Shown: in pieces, positions 24,658 to 33,590 of the stretch
Layout of the letters: each line of letters opens with the position of its first letter
How positions within the stretch are numbered: the stretch's first letter is position 1
Source: an uncultured Acidobacteriia bacterium
Lineage (GTDB): Bacteria > Acidobacteriota > Terriglobia > Bryobacterales > Bryobacteraceae
Length of the DNA: 47,269 bases
Assembly (NCBI GenBank): GCA_903825445.1
Contig: CAIKAS010000240.1
Coordinates: forward strand, 1 to 47,269
Direction of reading: 5' to 3'
Position numbers and translations under genes: made by a program
The notes under the pieces: model-generated
The model's input: only the letters and a program-made list of their open reading frames with translations
What the model was told of the DNA's origin: nothing
Databases searched by the model: none

Positions 24658-25059
24658 ATGGCTTCACCTATCAGCTCACTCACAGGATCGACCGCCGCCT
24701 CGGGAACAACGGCGTCTGCCGCGGCCTCCGCATCGACCGCCGCGAGCAATCCGGTTAACGAACAGGTCTTCCTGCAACTGCTCGTCGCTCAGATTCAGAA
24801 CCAGGACCCTATGAATCCGACAGATGGAACTCAGTTTGTCTCCCAGTTGGCGCAATTCAGCGAACTGGAACAAGTGATCGCCATCCGCGGCGATACAGAC
24901 AATATGGAATCGCAAATGAGCGCCGCCGCCAGCGCGGCCTCGGCAGCGGGAGCCACATCCTCGGCTGCTTCGTCGGCATCCACTGGCACCAATTCCACAT
25001 CAACAACTGCGGCCGGAGGAACGACTCCCACGGCCGGCACCAGCACCACCACGAACTGA
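24658..25059 (+). CDS. flgD: Hook-capping scaffold FlgD, short form
   Basis: FlgD caps the growing hook so that FlgE can polymerise and is later discarded. The 133-residue protein has the conserved N-terminal core NEQVFLQLLVAQIQNQDPMN, then DGTQFVSQLAQFSELEQVIA. On both sides are Ala/Ser/Thr/Gly-rich low-complexity stretches. The C-terminal FLG-Ig and tudor-like domains of the 230-residue enteric form are absent; the tail after residue 85 is almost only Ala, Ser, Thr and Gly. It starts 10 bp after fliK and precedes flgE by 30 bp. Confidence 0.88.
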   Translation: MASPISSLTGSTAASGTTASAAASASTAASNPVNEQVFLQLLVAQIQNQDPMNPTDGTQFVSQLAQFSELEQVIAIRGDTDNMESQMSAAASAASAAGATSSAASSASTGTNSTSTTAAGGTTPTAGTSTTTN

Positions 25060-25089
25060 CTAGCCCTAAAAAAACGACAAGGACAAACT

Positions 25090-26340
25090 ATGATCTCAGC
25101 ATTCTCAACCGCACTCTCAGGACTGAACGCAGATACGACGGCCATCAATGCGGTCGGAAACGATCTCGCCAACCTTAACACCACGGGCTACAAAGCGACC
25201 GACATCTCGTTTGAGGATCTGGTCTCGCAGGCCTCCAACGGTGGCTCCTCCAACAGCAATGTGGGGCTTGGAGTTGGTAACGCAATCACGCTCTCTAACT
25301 ACTCGCAGGGTTCACTGCAGACTGCAAGTGGTCCTCTCGACTGCGCAATACAGGGCAACGGGTTTTTCGTCGCCACCAATAGTCAGGGCGGCACGGAATA
25401 CACCAGAGATGGGACGTTCAGTTTGAACACGAACGGCGAGCTTGTAACCGCCAGTGGTGATGCCGTACAAGGCTGGACCGCGGCCAATGGCGTTGTCAAC
25501 ACGAATGGCCCGATTGGCAATATCTCAATTCCGGTCTCGACAACAGTGCCGGCCAGTCCGACGACAACGATGAGCATCGCTGCAAACCTTAATTCGCAGG
25601 TCGCTACAACCGATACGGGCGCCGTATTCTCAGCTCCTGTTCAGATTGTCGACTCGCAGGGGACCGACCATACGCTCACGGTCACCTACACGAAGACTGC
25701 CAGCAACAGCTGGACTTACGCAGTTACAATTCCGGCCACGGATCTGCAGGCAGGCGGCACAACGTCTCTGGCGTCCGGCACCCTGACGTTCGATGCCAGC
25801 GGTAACCTGACAAGCCCCGCCGTCGCGAACGGCCAAATCCCTGTGCAGATCAAAGGATTCCTCGACGGTGCTTCAGATCAGACCGTTAACTGGAATCTGT
25901 ACGACCCGTCAGGAAACTCCACCGTCACACAGTTTGCGGCCGCCACGGGAACATCGTCGATCCAGCAAAACGGATACCAGGCCGGGCAGATCTCAAATGT
26001 GTCCATGGCGACGGGCGGGATGCTCGTTGCAAAGTATTCGAACGGACAGCAGGTCACGCTGGGACAGCTGGCCGTCGCGTCGATCACCAATCCGACAAGC
26101 CTGAGTGGAGTCGGCAATAACATGCTGCAGGCCACAGCTCAGACTGCCCCGGCAGCTATAGGAACAGCGAATACAGGCGATCGTGGGCAGGTCGAAGCCG
26201 GCGTCCTTGAAGCTTCGACGGTGGACATCGCAACGGAGTTCACCAATCTCTTGACCTACCAGCGGTCCTACCAGGCCGATTCACGTGTCATCACAACTGC
26301 CGATCAGCTACTGCAGGAAACGGTGAATCTGATCCACTAA
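25090..26340 (+). CDS. flgE: Flagellar hook protein FlgE
   Basis: FlgE polymerises into the universal-joint hook. The 416-residue protein has the axial N-terminus (STALSGLNADTTAINAVGND, then LANLNTTGYKATDISFED), the hook core SGPLDCAIQGNGFFVATNSQ and TEYTRDGTFSLNTNG, a Thr/Ser/Ala-rich middle domain with typical VQIVDSQGTDHTLTVTYTK, and the C-terminal GVLEASTVDIATEFTNLLTY and QRSYQADSRVITTADQLLQE. The length is standard. It lies immediately before fliO; in many genomes fliL, fliM and fliN would come between, and these are absent here. Confidence 0.96.
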   Translation: MISAFSTALSGLNADTTAINAVGNDLANLNTTGYKATDISFEDLVSQASNGGSSNSNVGLGVGNAITLSNYSQGSLQTASGPLDCAIQGNGFFVATNSQGGTEYTRDGTFSLNTNGELVTASGDAVQGWTAANGVVNTNGPIGNISIPVSTTVPASPTTTMSIAANLNSQVATTDTGAVFSAPVQIVDSQGTDHTLTVTYTKTASNSWTYAVTIPATDLQAGGTTSLASGTLTFDASGNLTSPAVANGQIPVQIKGFLDGASDQTVNWNLYDPSGNSTVTQFAAATGTSSIQQNGYQAGQISNVSMATGGMLVAKYSNGQQVTLGQLAVASITNPTSLSGVGNNMLQATAQTAPAAIGTANTGDRGQVEAGVLEASTVDIATEFTNLLTYQRSYQADSRVITTADQLLQETVNLIH

Positions 26341-26385
26341 TCGCCTTGCGCGCGTTGTGAATCGGGAAAAGAGACGAAAACAATA

Positions 26386-26673
26386 ATGATTGACGGGCAA
26401 ACGGCCGGTTTCATCGCAATCCTTGTTTTATGCGGCGCAGTGTACGTCCTGCGCCGCAGGGGATTGTTGCGCGCATCAGTGAATCTTCCGAGGATGAACC
26501 GGAAGCGGCTGATGCAGTCGGTGGAACGGGTGCCGTTGGGCAACCAACACTCGCTCCACCTGGTAAAGGTGGCGGACCGACATATCCTCGTTGCGGTTTC
26601 GCCGAGTGGCTGTTCCCTGCTGGATAACGTTCTCATACCGATGTCGGATGATGCCCCGGAGCCAGTCCAGTGA
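26386..26673 (+). CDS. fliO: Flagellar export chaperone FliO
   Basis: FliO is a small inner-membrane protein that assists FliP pentamer assembly. The 95-residue protein has one N-terminal membrane helix (about 7-24, GFIAILVLCGAVYVL), a basic stretch (RRRGLLR) and the cytoplasmic FliO domain: LMQSVERVPLGNQHSLHLVK and RHILVAVSPSGCSLL. It overlaps fliP by 4 bp (GTGA). The position before fliP is canonical, although fliM and fliN, usually upstream, are missing. Confidence 0.88.
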   Translation: MIDGQTAGFIAILVLCGAVYVLRRRGLLRASVNLPRMNRKRLMQSVERVPLGNQHSLHLVKVADRHILVAVSPSGCSLLDNVLIPMSDDAPEPVQ

Positions 26674-27422
26674 AGCGAAGACTTGCACGGCTGATCCCCC
26701 TGCTCTTGGTCTCGGTGAGCCCGGCTCTGGCGGCTAAGCCGGCTGCGGCTCCATCCCTGTTCGGACTGAACCTTACGTCCGGCGGCCCGGAGTCTCTGAG
26801 TGTCTCCATGCAGATTGTTCTGCTGCTGACTCTCCTGACCCTTTTGCCAGCCGTGATCATGTCGATCACTCCGTTCCTGCGAGTCTCCATAGTTCTGCAT
26901 TTCTTGCGTCAGGCATTGGGAACCCAGACCACTCCTTCCAATCAGGTCCTGCTTGGAATCTCGCTGTTTCTTTCAATGTTGGTTTTTCAGCCGGTGGCCA
27001 CCGAGATGTACCACCAGGGCTGGGAGCCACTTCAGAACGGCGACCTTTCCACCGCGGCCGCATTTGATGCCGGCAGCAAGCCACTGAAGACCTTTCTCGC
27101 TCGTTTCGCGCGCGAGAAAGACGTAAAACTGTTCGTCGAAATCACACACTCTCCGGCGCCTCACACCCCGGCTGATCTGGATCTTACCGTTCTGATTCCT
27201 TCTTATATTCTTTCCGAATTGAAGGCGGGCTTCCAGATTGGCGCAGTGCTGTTTCTGCCCTTCCTGATCGTCGATCTCGTAGTCGCGTCGGTCACTCTCT
27301 CCATCGGCATGGTCCAGTTGCCGCCAGTGATGATCTCGGCGCCTTTTAAGATCCTCTTGTTTGTGCTTGCCGACGGATGGAATCTGATCGTCGGATCGCT
27401 TGTGAAAGGCCTGTATCCATGA
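26670..27422 (+). CDS. fliP: Flagellar export gate protein FliP
   Basis: FliP forms the pentameric core of the FliP5-Q4-R1 export channel in the MS ring. The 250-residue protein starts at GTG 26670 with a signal peptide (ending near ALAAKPAA), as in most FliP. Then follow membrane helices with IVLLLTLLTLLPAVIMSITP, LRVSIVLHFLRQALGTQTTP and SNQVLLGISLFLSMLVF, and the C-terminal IPSYILSELKAGFQIGAVLF and VASVTLSIGMVQLPPVMISAP. Motifs and length are standard. It overlaps fliO and fliQ. Confidence 0.97.
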   Translation: MKRRLARLIPLLLVSVSPALAAKPAAAPSLFGLNLTSGGPESLSVSMQIVLLLTLLTLLPAVIMSITPFLRVSIVLHFLRQALGTQTTPSNQVLLGISLFLSMLVFQPVATEMYHQGWEPLQNGDLSTAAAFDAGSKPLKTFLARFAREKDVKLFVEITHSPAPHTPADLDLTVLIPSYILSELKAGFQIGAVLFLPFLIVDLVVASVTLSIGMVQLPPVMISAPFKILLFVLADGWNLIVGSLVKGLYP

Positions 27423-27688
27423 CACCCGAGTCCGTAATCGAAATGATCCGCCAGGCTCTCATGACCGCGCTTCTGTTGGGCGCACCTCTGCTTGTCGTGG
27501 GCTTCATCATCGGCATCGCGGTTAGCCTGCTCCAGATTCTTACCTCGATTCAGGACTCGGCATTCAGCGCCGTGCCGCGATTGCTGGCATTTCTTGTTGC
27601 GTTCGCGCTGACGTTGCCGTGGATGCTGCAGAAGATGTTGACGTACACAACAGATCTCTTTGGAAACCTGGGCCGTTATGGGCGTTGA
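27419..27688 (+). CDS. fliQ: Flagellar export gate protein FliQ
   Basis: FliQ contributes four hairpin subunits around the export channel. The 89-residue protein has two membrane helices, with TPESVIEMIRQALMTALLLG, GFIIGIAVSLLQILTSIQDS and ALTLPWMLQKMLTYT. Its length equals the family norm. ATG 27419 overlaps the fliP stop (ATGA); longer readings would extend into fliP. It overlaps fliR by 11 bp. Confidence 0.96.
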   Translation: MTPESVIEMIRQALMTALLLGAPLLVVGFIIGIAVSLLQILTSIQDSAFSAVPRLLAFLVAFALTLPWMLQKMLTYTTDLFGNLGRYGR

Positions 27689-28448
27689 GAGCGTATTAAC
27701 CGCATCGACGCTCTTCGGCTTCTTTCTGACACTGACCCGCATCGGCAGTGTCTTCGTGTTTGTGCCGATTCCCGGCGCCTCGAGCGGGGTTCCGGCGGCC
27801 AAAGTTGTTCTGATCCTGGCTGTAACAATTGCCCTCTTCCCGCTGTGGCCTCACCCTGCGGCGACATTCTCGGCGGGTCTTTTCACTCTGTGGGTGTTTT
27901 CCGAAGCAGCCTTCGGCGCCGGCATCGGATTACTCGTAGCGTTCATCACCGAATCGTTTCTGGTGGGAGCGCAAATGATCGGTTTGCCGGCGGGGTTTTC
28001 TTATGCATCCACCATTGATCCATCCACACAGGCGGATTCAACTGTTCTTGCAGTCATGGCACAGACGATAAGCTCGCTTCTCTTCTTCACAATGGGTCTG
28101 GACCGCGAGGTTATTCGGATCTTCGCCGGCAGCCTCTCGGCATTTCCTCCGGGCACTTATCAACTCTCCCGCAGCACTGCGGAGACCGTTCTTCGCGCTG
28201 GGGGCACGATGTTTTCGAGTGGCTTGAGACTTGCACTGCCTGTAATTGCCGTGCTGATCATGGTAGATATTTCGCTAGCCCTGCTGGGCCGTATCAACTC
28301 TCAATTGCAGCTGCATTCCATCGCTTTCCCTGCCAAATTGCTGTTATCCATGGGGATGCTGATCTGGGTTGTCATCCTTATTCCGGCGCTGTTTCGCGGA
28401 ACAGCCGATGCTGTGTTCGGCGCAGTACGGGCGCTGGCGGTGCGTTAA
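27678..28448 (+). CDS. fliR: Flagellar export gate protein FliR
   Basis: FliR is the single subunit closing the FliP5-Q4-R1 channel. The 256-residue protein has six or seven membrane helices and family motifs: LTRIGSVFVFVPIPGASSGV, PAAKVVLILAVTIALFP, EAAFGAGIGLLVAFITESF and a C-terminal FPAKLLLSMGMLIWVVILIP. The length is typical (255-265). I placed the start at ATG 27678, inside fliQ; a TTG at 27660 would add six residues. It is followed 3 bp later by flhB. Confidence 0.95.
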   Translation: MGVESVLTASTLFGFFLTLTRIGSVFVFVPIPGASSGVPAAKVVLILAVTIALFPLWPHPAATFSAGLFTLWVFSEAAFGAGIGLLVAFITESFLVGAQMIGLPAGFSYASTIDPSTQADSTVLAVMAQTISSLLFFTMGLDREVIRIFAGSLSAFPPGTYQLSRSTAETVLRAGGTMFSSGLRLALPVIAVLIMVDISLALLGRINSQLQLHSIAFPAKLLLSMGMLIWVVILIPALFRGTADAVFGAVRALAVR

Positions 28449-28451
28449 GCC

Positions 28452-29513
28452 ATGGCCGAGCAAAAGACAGAGAAAGCAACTCAACGCAAAGTCCTGAAGG
28501 CGCGAGAGGGCGGGCAGTTTCTTGTCTCGCGCCCATTCATCAGCGCATTGCAGTTTCTTACGTTTCTGGCGCTGCTGCATAGCCAGGCGCACGATTGGTT
28601 TCAAACGTTCAGACAGGCTTTTGCCGGCTTCGTGCAACATGAAATGGACCCACGCATCGAGCCCCGAGACCTGCTTCTGGCCGCATTCTCGCTGATGAGA
28701 ATCACACTTCTTCCAGTCGTCGGAATGGGTGGCATCCTGATCGTCATCGGCGTTGGCATGCAGCTCATGGTGACGAAGTTCGGCTTCAGTGGCAAATCGC
28801 TGCTGCCAGATCTAAACCGCCTCAATCCCCTCACCAAGCTGAAGCAACTTCCACGGCAAAACCTTCCGGCGCTGCTCCAGGCATGCGTAATGATCCCGGT
28901 TTTTGCCGCCACCCTCTATTATCTGGTTTTCCGAAACATCGAAATATATCTGACGCTCCCGCTGCAAAACCTCGCAATCGGCGTCGCGCAGGTGATCGGA
29001 TCAGTTGAGTCCCTTCTCTGGAAAGCCGGCGGATTGTTTTTGGTCTTCGGAGTGGTTGACCTGATTCGCGCATCGAGCCGTTACTCCGGTGACCTCAAAA
29101 TGTCCAAGCAGGAAGTGCGGGATGAGATGAAGGATATCGAAGGCAATCCTCTCATGAAAGGCAGGATGCGCCGTCTTCGAAGGACTCTGGCCCGCCGCAA
29201 CATGATGAAAGAGGTACCCACTGCGACGGCGGTAATCGTGAACCCAACTCACTATGCAGTGGTTCTGAAGTACGACAGAGAGACTTCCGGCGCACCCAGG
29301 GTCGTCGCCAAGGGAAAGAATTATCTTGCCCTTCGAATCCGTCAGAAGGCCCTCGATAGTGGAGTGCCGCTGATTGAGAATCCTCCGCTCGCGCAAAGTC
29401 TTTATAAAGCCGTTGATGTCGGACACGAAATCCCCGTAGAACTATACCGGGCCGTGGCCGAGATTCTCGCCTATATTTACCGCATCACGAATGGCAGACG
29501 AAATGCATGGTAG
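28452..29513 (+). CDS. flhB: Flagellar export switch protein FlhB
   Basis: FlhB wraps the export channel and, after autocleavage, switches specificity to filament-type substrates with FliK. The 353-residue protein starts with the conserved EQKTEKATQRKVLKAREGG, has four membrane helices (about 35-210), then the cytoplasmic domain with the cleavage motif NPTH in TAVIVNPTHYAVVLKY (around residues 264-267) and VAKGKNYLALRIR followed by GVPLIENPPLAQSLYK. All key elements are present. It overlaps flhA by 7 bp. Confidence 0.97.
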   Translation: MAEQKTEKATQRKVLKAREGGQFLVSRPFISALQFLTFLALLHSQAHDWFQTFRQAFAGFVQHEMDPRIEPRDLLLAAFSLMRITLLPVVGMGGILIVIGVGMQLMVTKFGFSGKSLLPDLNRLNPLTKLKQLPRQNLPALLQACVMIPVFAATLYYLVFRNIEIYLTLPLQNLAIGVAQVIGSVESLLWKAGGLFLVFGVVDLIRASSRYSGDLKMSKQEVRDEMKDIEGNPLMKGRMRRLRRTLARRNMMKEVPTATAVIVNPTHYAVVLKYDRETSGAPRVVAKGKNYLALRIRQKALDSGVPLIENPPLAQSLYKAVDVGHEIPVELYRAVAEILAYIYRITNGRRNAW

Positions 29514-31609
29514 GGAGTCAATCCAACGTGACACAAACACAAACTGCACAAGCTGGAAGTGAGCCGCAAAACTGGCTGTCGATTCTGGGCAAGCGATCGA
29601 AGGACGTAGCTGTCCCCGTGGCCGTGCTTTGCATCGTTATCGCGCTCATCGCGCCGATGCCAAGCTTCCTTCTCGATACGCTCATTGTCATCGACATCAT
29701 GACCTCAGTGATTGTGATGATGGTCGCGATGTACATCGTGAAGCCGGTGGAATTCAACAGCTTCCCGACGACCCTGCTCCTGTTAACACTTTTCCGACTG
29801 GCGCTTAACGTATCCTCCACGCGCCTGATTCTGATGAACGGGAATAGCGGGACTGCCGCAGCAGGCCGGGTGATTGAAGCTTTTGGGAACTTCGTTGTAG
29901 GCGGCAACTACATTATCGGCGCAGTACTGTTTCTTGTGCTGATCGGAATTCAGTATGTCGTGATCAACCACGGAGCGGTGCGCATCTCCGAAGTTACCGC
30001 GCGCTTTACACTCGATGCCCTCCCCGGCAAACAGATGTCCATCGACTCAGACCTCAGCTCCGGCCTCATCGATGAGACTGAAGCACGATCGCGTCGAAAG
30101 CAGGTTGCGAAAGAGGCCGAATTCTACGGGGCCATGGACGGCGCCTCCCGCTTCACTCAACGAGACGCTGTTGCCAGCATCATGATTACCAGTATCAATA
30201 TCATTGCTGGTTTTCTGATCGGTGTATTCCAGCACAACATGGATCTGGCTCACGCACTCCAGACTTACACTGTTTTGACGATCGGCGATGGTCTGGTGAC
30301 AGTGATACCGGCTCTAATGATCTCCGTTTCCGGCGGCCTGATTGTCACTCGCGCGAGTTCGGACGACAGAGTCGGAGCCGATTTTGAGAACCAGCTGCTT
30401 CGCAATCCTCAGCCCCTGATGCTTGCCAGCGGTGTGATGGTAGTTCTGTCCCTGTTTCCGGGGCTCCCTATGATTCCTTTTCTCGTGGCTGGCGCGGGCC
30501 TGGGCTACGGAGCCTGGAAAATGGAAAAGAGAATCGATTCCGAGAAGCGACAGGAGGCCGCAGCAAAACCAGTCACCAGCAAGGACAATATCGAGTCGTT
30601 GCTTAGAGTGGAACTTCTCACAGTTGAGTTGGGGCTGGGTCTGGTGAAGTTCCTCAGTGGTGGTCAGGACTCTCCGTTCCTGAAGCGAATCGCAGGTATT
30701 CGAAAACAATTGGCTGGGGACATGGGCTTGCTCCTTGGACCCGTTCGCGTTGTCGATAATGTCGCACTGAAAGCACATGAGTATGTGATTTCATTGAAAG
30801 GCGCGGAGATTGGACGCTATGAAATCGTCCCGGGCTGCGAGCTTGCCATACCGATTGAGAAATGCGAAGCTCCAGCGGGTGGGAGGGCCGCAACTGAACC
30901 AGCGTTCGGCATGAGCGGATGGTGGATTCCCGCCGAACAGGGCGATGCTGCCAGAAGAAAAGGCTTCACGGTAGTGGACCCGGTCAGCGTAATCGGTACG
31001 CACCTTTGCGAACTACTCCGTCGTCATGCGCACGAGTTGTTTACGCGGCAGGACGCGAAGGCATTTCTGGACCGCGTGTCTGCCGAACAGCCGCGGGCAG
31101 TCGAGGATCTGGTGCCCAAGCTGCTATCTCTGGCTGCAGTTCAGAAGGTACTTCAGAATCTTCTTCGGGAGAGAGTGTCGATCAGGGACTCCGTAACAAT
31201 TGTCGAAGCCCTCAGCGAAGCGGCAGTCACGACGCGTAACCCAATTCTGCTCACGGAGTACGTGCGGCAGGCGCTTCGCCGGCTTGTAATCAAACCCTAC
31301 CTGAATCCAAGCGGAGAAGTTGCGGCTTTTCTGATCGACCCGTCTCTCGAGAGACAGATTGGCGATTCCATCGAGCACGGTGAGAACAACAGTAATCTAA
31401 CTTTGGCGCCACAGGCAATTCGGGACATTCTCCAGCGCATCAACACGGTTGTTGGGAAACCCGAGACTCCCGTAGTCGCTATCGCCAGCTCCACATGCCG
31501 CTACTTCCTTCGGCAGATGGTAGAGCCGACAATTCGCAATCTTTTTTTCATTGCACCCAACGAGCTACCTTTGGAAACTAAAATGCTCTCTCTTGGAGTG
31601 ATCCAATAG
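29507..31609 (+). CDS. flhA: Flagellar export gate protein FlhA
   Basis: FlhA forms a nonameric ring, uses the proton gradient and docks chaperone-substrate complexes. The 700-residue protein has a polar N-terminus (1-30), eight membrane helices (about 35-330), the FHIPEP signature (ARFTLDALPGKQMSIDSDLS then ARSRRKQVAKEAEFYGAMDG) and a large C-terminal domain with VRVVDNVALKAHEYVISLKG and FIAPNELPLETKMLSLGVI at the end. The length is standard. It is followed 2 bp later by flhF. Confidence 0.97.
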   Translation: MVGSQSNVTQTQTAQAGSEPQNWLSILGKRSKDVAVPVAVLCIVIALIAPMPSFLLDTLIVIDIMTSVIVMMVAMYIVKPVEFNSFPTTLLLLTLFRLALNVSSTRLILMNGNSGTAAAGRVIEAFGNFVVGGNYIIGAVLFLVLIGIQYVVINHGAVRISEVTARFTLDALPGKQMSIDSDLSSGLIDETEARSRRKQVAKEAEFYGAMDGASRFTQRDAVASIMITSINIIAGFLIGVFQHNMDLAHALQTYTVLTIGDGLVTVIPALMISVSGGLIVTRASSDDRVGADFENQLLRNPQPLMLASGVMVVLSLFPGLPMIPFLVAGAGLGYGAWKMEKRIDSEKRQEAAAKPVTSKDNIESLLRVELLTVELGLGLVKFLSGGQDSPFLKRIAGIRKQLAGDMGLLLGPVRVVDNVALKAHEYVISLKGAEIGRYEIVPGCELAIPIEKCEAPAGGRAATEPAFGMSGWWIPAEQGDAARRKGFTVVDPVSVIGTHLCELLRRHAHELFTRQDAKAFLDRVSAEQPRAVEDLVPKLLSLAAVQKVLQNLLRERVSIRDSVTIVEALSEAAVTTRNPILLTEYVRQALRRLVIKPYLNPSGEVAAFLIDPSLERQIGDSIEHGENNSNLTLAPQAIRDILQRINTVVGKPETPVVAIASSTCRYFLRQMVEPTIRNLFFIAPNELPLETKMLSLGVIQ

Positions 31610-31611
31610 CC

Positions 31612-32760
31612 ATGGCCACCGCGATACGAAGTCCTCAACAATTACTGGTGAAGTCTTACTTTGCTCATTCCGTCCCGGATGCAATTCAGGCAGCGAAGAA
31701 CGAATTGGGAACCGACGCGATGCTTCTGAACTCGCGCCCCGCACGCCCCGAGGAACGTTATCTTGGCGAGCTGGAAGTCACTTTTGGTAAATATCCGGAC
31801 AATGAGGTACCTGTTTCCGCAGCGAGAGCGCCGTCCGTGAGCACTCCCGGCAGGATTGACGAACTACTGGATCGAATGGATCACATGTACAGCCTGCTGG
31901 CGAAGCAATCCGCTTATGAGCCCACGCTGAGTGGCCGTCCGCATGGAATCGCTTTCGCTCTGACAGAGGCCGGCGTGCATGCCCCGCTTGCTGCCGAGAT
32001 TGAAGAATCCGTTGGTAAACGCCTGGCTGAAGGCACTGATGCGAGGAATCGTCAAGCGGCACCTACCGCCGAGATGGTACGAATGGAGGTGTCGCGTGAG
32101 TTGGAATCGCGCCTCAGGTTCGAGCCACAGATTGGCCGTATCACAGCATTTGTGGGCGCTCCGGGCGTGGGTAAGACCACATCATTGGTGAAACTTGCGG
32201 TAATCGCGGGTGTTGCACTGGGACGGCCAGTGCGGATTATTTCCGCTGACACCCAGCGAATTGGGGCCGCAGGCCAGCTTCGTACATATGCCGATATCCT
32301 CGGAACTCCTTTCCAGGCCGTGGGAAACCCGGCAGAACTCGCGCATGCTCTGGAGTCGATCCCGGAACAAACTCTGACATTGATCGACACTCCTGGGTTG
32401 AGCCCTGCTCTGATGAACGAGATGGGTGGGGAACTTGCAGACTTCCTGTCCGAGCGTCAGGATATTGACACTCAACTGGTTTTGACAGCGACGGCCCATC
32501 GAACAGACCTGCTGAGAACGGCGGAGCGCTTCAACTGCTTCCGGCCAGGGCGTCTCATCTTCACTCAGATGGACGAGGCGGGATCACCAGGAGCCATGTA
32601 CTCCGCAGCCGTGCACCTGCGCAAGCCGCTCTCCTATTTTTGCGGCGGGCAGCTCATCCCTGAAGATATTGGGGACGCGTCTGCCGAAAACCTGGTCGGA
32701 CCGCTGCTTGCGCAACTGCCGCGATCCGGTGAAGCGAAGAATCTTAGAGGAGCGGTCTGA
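31612..32760 (+). CDS. flhF: Flagellar placement GTPase FlhF
   Basis: FlhF is an SRP-type GTPase that sets the site of flagellar assembly, usually at the pole. The 382-residue protein has an N-terminal basic domain (LVKSYFAHSVPDAIQAAKNE), a linker, and the GTPase domain from about residue 175: P-loop GAPGVGKTTSLVKLA, ADTQRIGAAGQLRTYADIL, DTPG and a TQMDEAGSPG segment. It overlaps fliA by 1 bp (TGATG). The MinD-like partner FlhG/FleN, commonly encoded between flhF and fliA, is absent, so number control may be handled elsewhere. Confidence 0.94.
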   Translation: MATAIRSPQQLLVKSYFAHSVPDAIQAAKNELGTDAMLLNSRPARPEERYLGELEVTFGKYPDNEVPVSAARAPSVSTPGRIDELLDRMDHMYSLLAKQSAYEPTLSGRPHGIAFALTEAGVHAPLAAEIEESVGKRLAEGTDARNRQAAPTAEMVRMEVSRELESRLRFEPQIGRITAFVGAPGVGKTTSLVKLAVIAGVALGRPVRIISADTQRIGAAGQLRTYADILGTPFQAVGNPAELAHALESIPEQTLTLIDTPGLSPALMNEMGGELADFLSERQDIDTQLVLTATAHRTDLLRTAERFNCFRPGRLIFTQMDEAGSPGAMYSAAVHLRKPLSYFCGGQLIPEDIGDASAENLVGPLLAQLPRSGEAKNLRGAV

Positions 32761-33539
32761 TGGCAACCGCAACATACGCGTCATTAACCGGCGTCGACAC
32801 CATGTCCTCGATGCGACGAGAGGCATTGGTGATGGAACATCTACCGCAGGTCCGGCTCATCGCTGGCCGGATTCACGACCGCCTGCCAGAAAGCGTTAGC
32901 CTGGATGACCTCATTTCGTGCGGGGTGATCGGATTGCTGGCAGCCATTGATAATTACGACCCGTCCCGGAATACTAAGCTGAACACTTATGCCGAACACA
33001 AGATTCGGGGCGCAATTCTGGATAGCCTGCGCCAAACCGACTGGGCGCCCCGTGATTTCCGTAAGCGATCACGGCTCATCGAGGCCGCAATTCACGGCCT
33101 GAAACAACAGCTCGGGAGAGAACCCGAGGCCGAAGAGATTGCACTCGAATTGGGCGTGGCGCTCGAAGAGTATCAAGAGTGGCTTGCGGACATTCGTTCG
33201 CTTGAGATTCAGTCTCTGGAAGTAATGGACGAGCATGAAGAGGGATTCGACCTGCTGCGCGTCATCTGGGATGACGAGGAACAATGGCCGGAGCAGATTG
33301 TCATGCGCAAAGAACTTGAAGACATGGTCGCGCGTGCCATTGATGCCATGCCACCGAGAGAAAAGACTGTCCTGAGTCTGTATTATCAGGAAGAATTGAC
33401 ACTTCGCGAGATTGCCGAGGTGCTTGGCGTGCACCTTTCGAGAGTTGGACAATTGCGGACACAGGCGATTCTGCGTCTGCGGACTGTTTTATCAAAAGCA
33501 GGACTTCCCCGCGCAGCTGCGGCAAGAAATACCAAATGA
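32760..33539 (+). CDS. fliA: Flagellar sigma factor FliA (sigma-28)
   Basis: FliA directs RNA polymerase to late flagellar promoters and is held by FlgM until the hook is done. The 259-residue protein has region 2 (PQVRLIAGRIHDRLPESVSL, DLISCGVIGLLAAIDNYDPS, YAEHKIRGAILDSLRQTDWA), region 3 (LGREPEAEEIALELGV) and region 4 (PREKTVLSLYYQEELTLREI, then AEVLGVHLSRVGQLRTQAI). These are the classical WhiG/FliA motifs. As the last flagellar gene of the fliK operon it should come under the sigma-54 promoter at 22332, which gives the usual order sigma-54 first, sigma-28 second. Confidence 0.96.
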   Translation: MATATYASLTGVDTMSSMRREALVMEHLPQVRLIAGRIHDRLPESVSLDDLISCGVIGLLAAIDNYDPSRNTKLNTYAEHKIRGAILDSLRQTDWAPRDFRKRSRLIEAAIHGLKQQLGREPEAEEIALELGVALEEYQEWLADIRSLEIQSLEVMDEHEEGFDLLRVIWDDEEQWPEQIVMRKELEDMVARAIDAMPPREKTVLSLYYQEELTLREIAEVLGVHLSRVGQLRTQAILRLRTVLSKAGLPRAAAARNTK

Positions 33540-33590
33540 AGTGGCAGAGGCCGCCGGGCCGCGCCCTAAATCAGTAAAGAGGATAAATCT

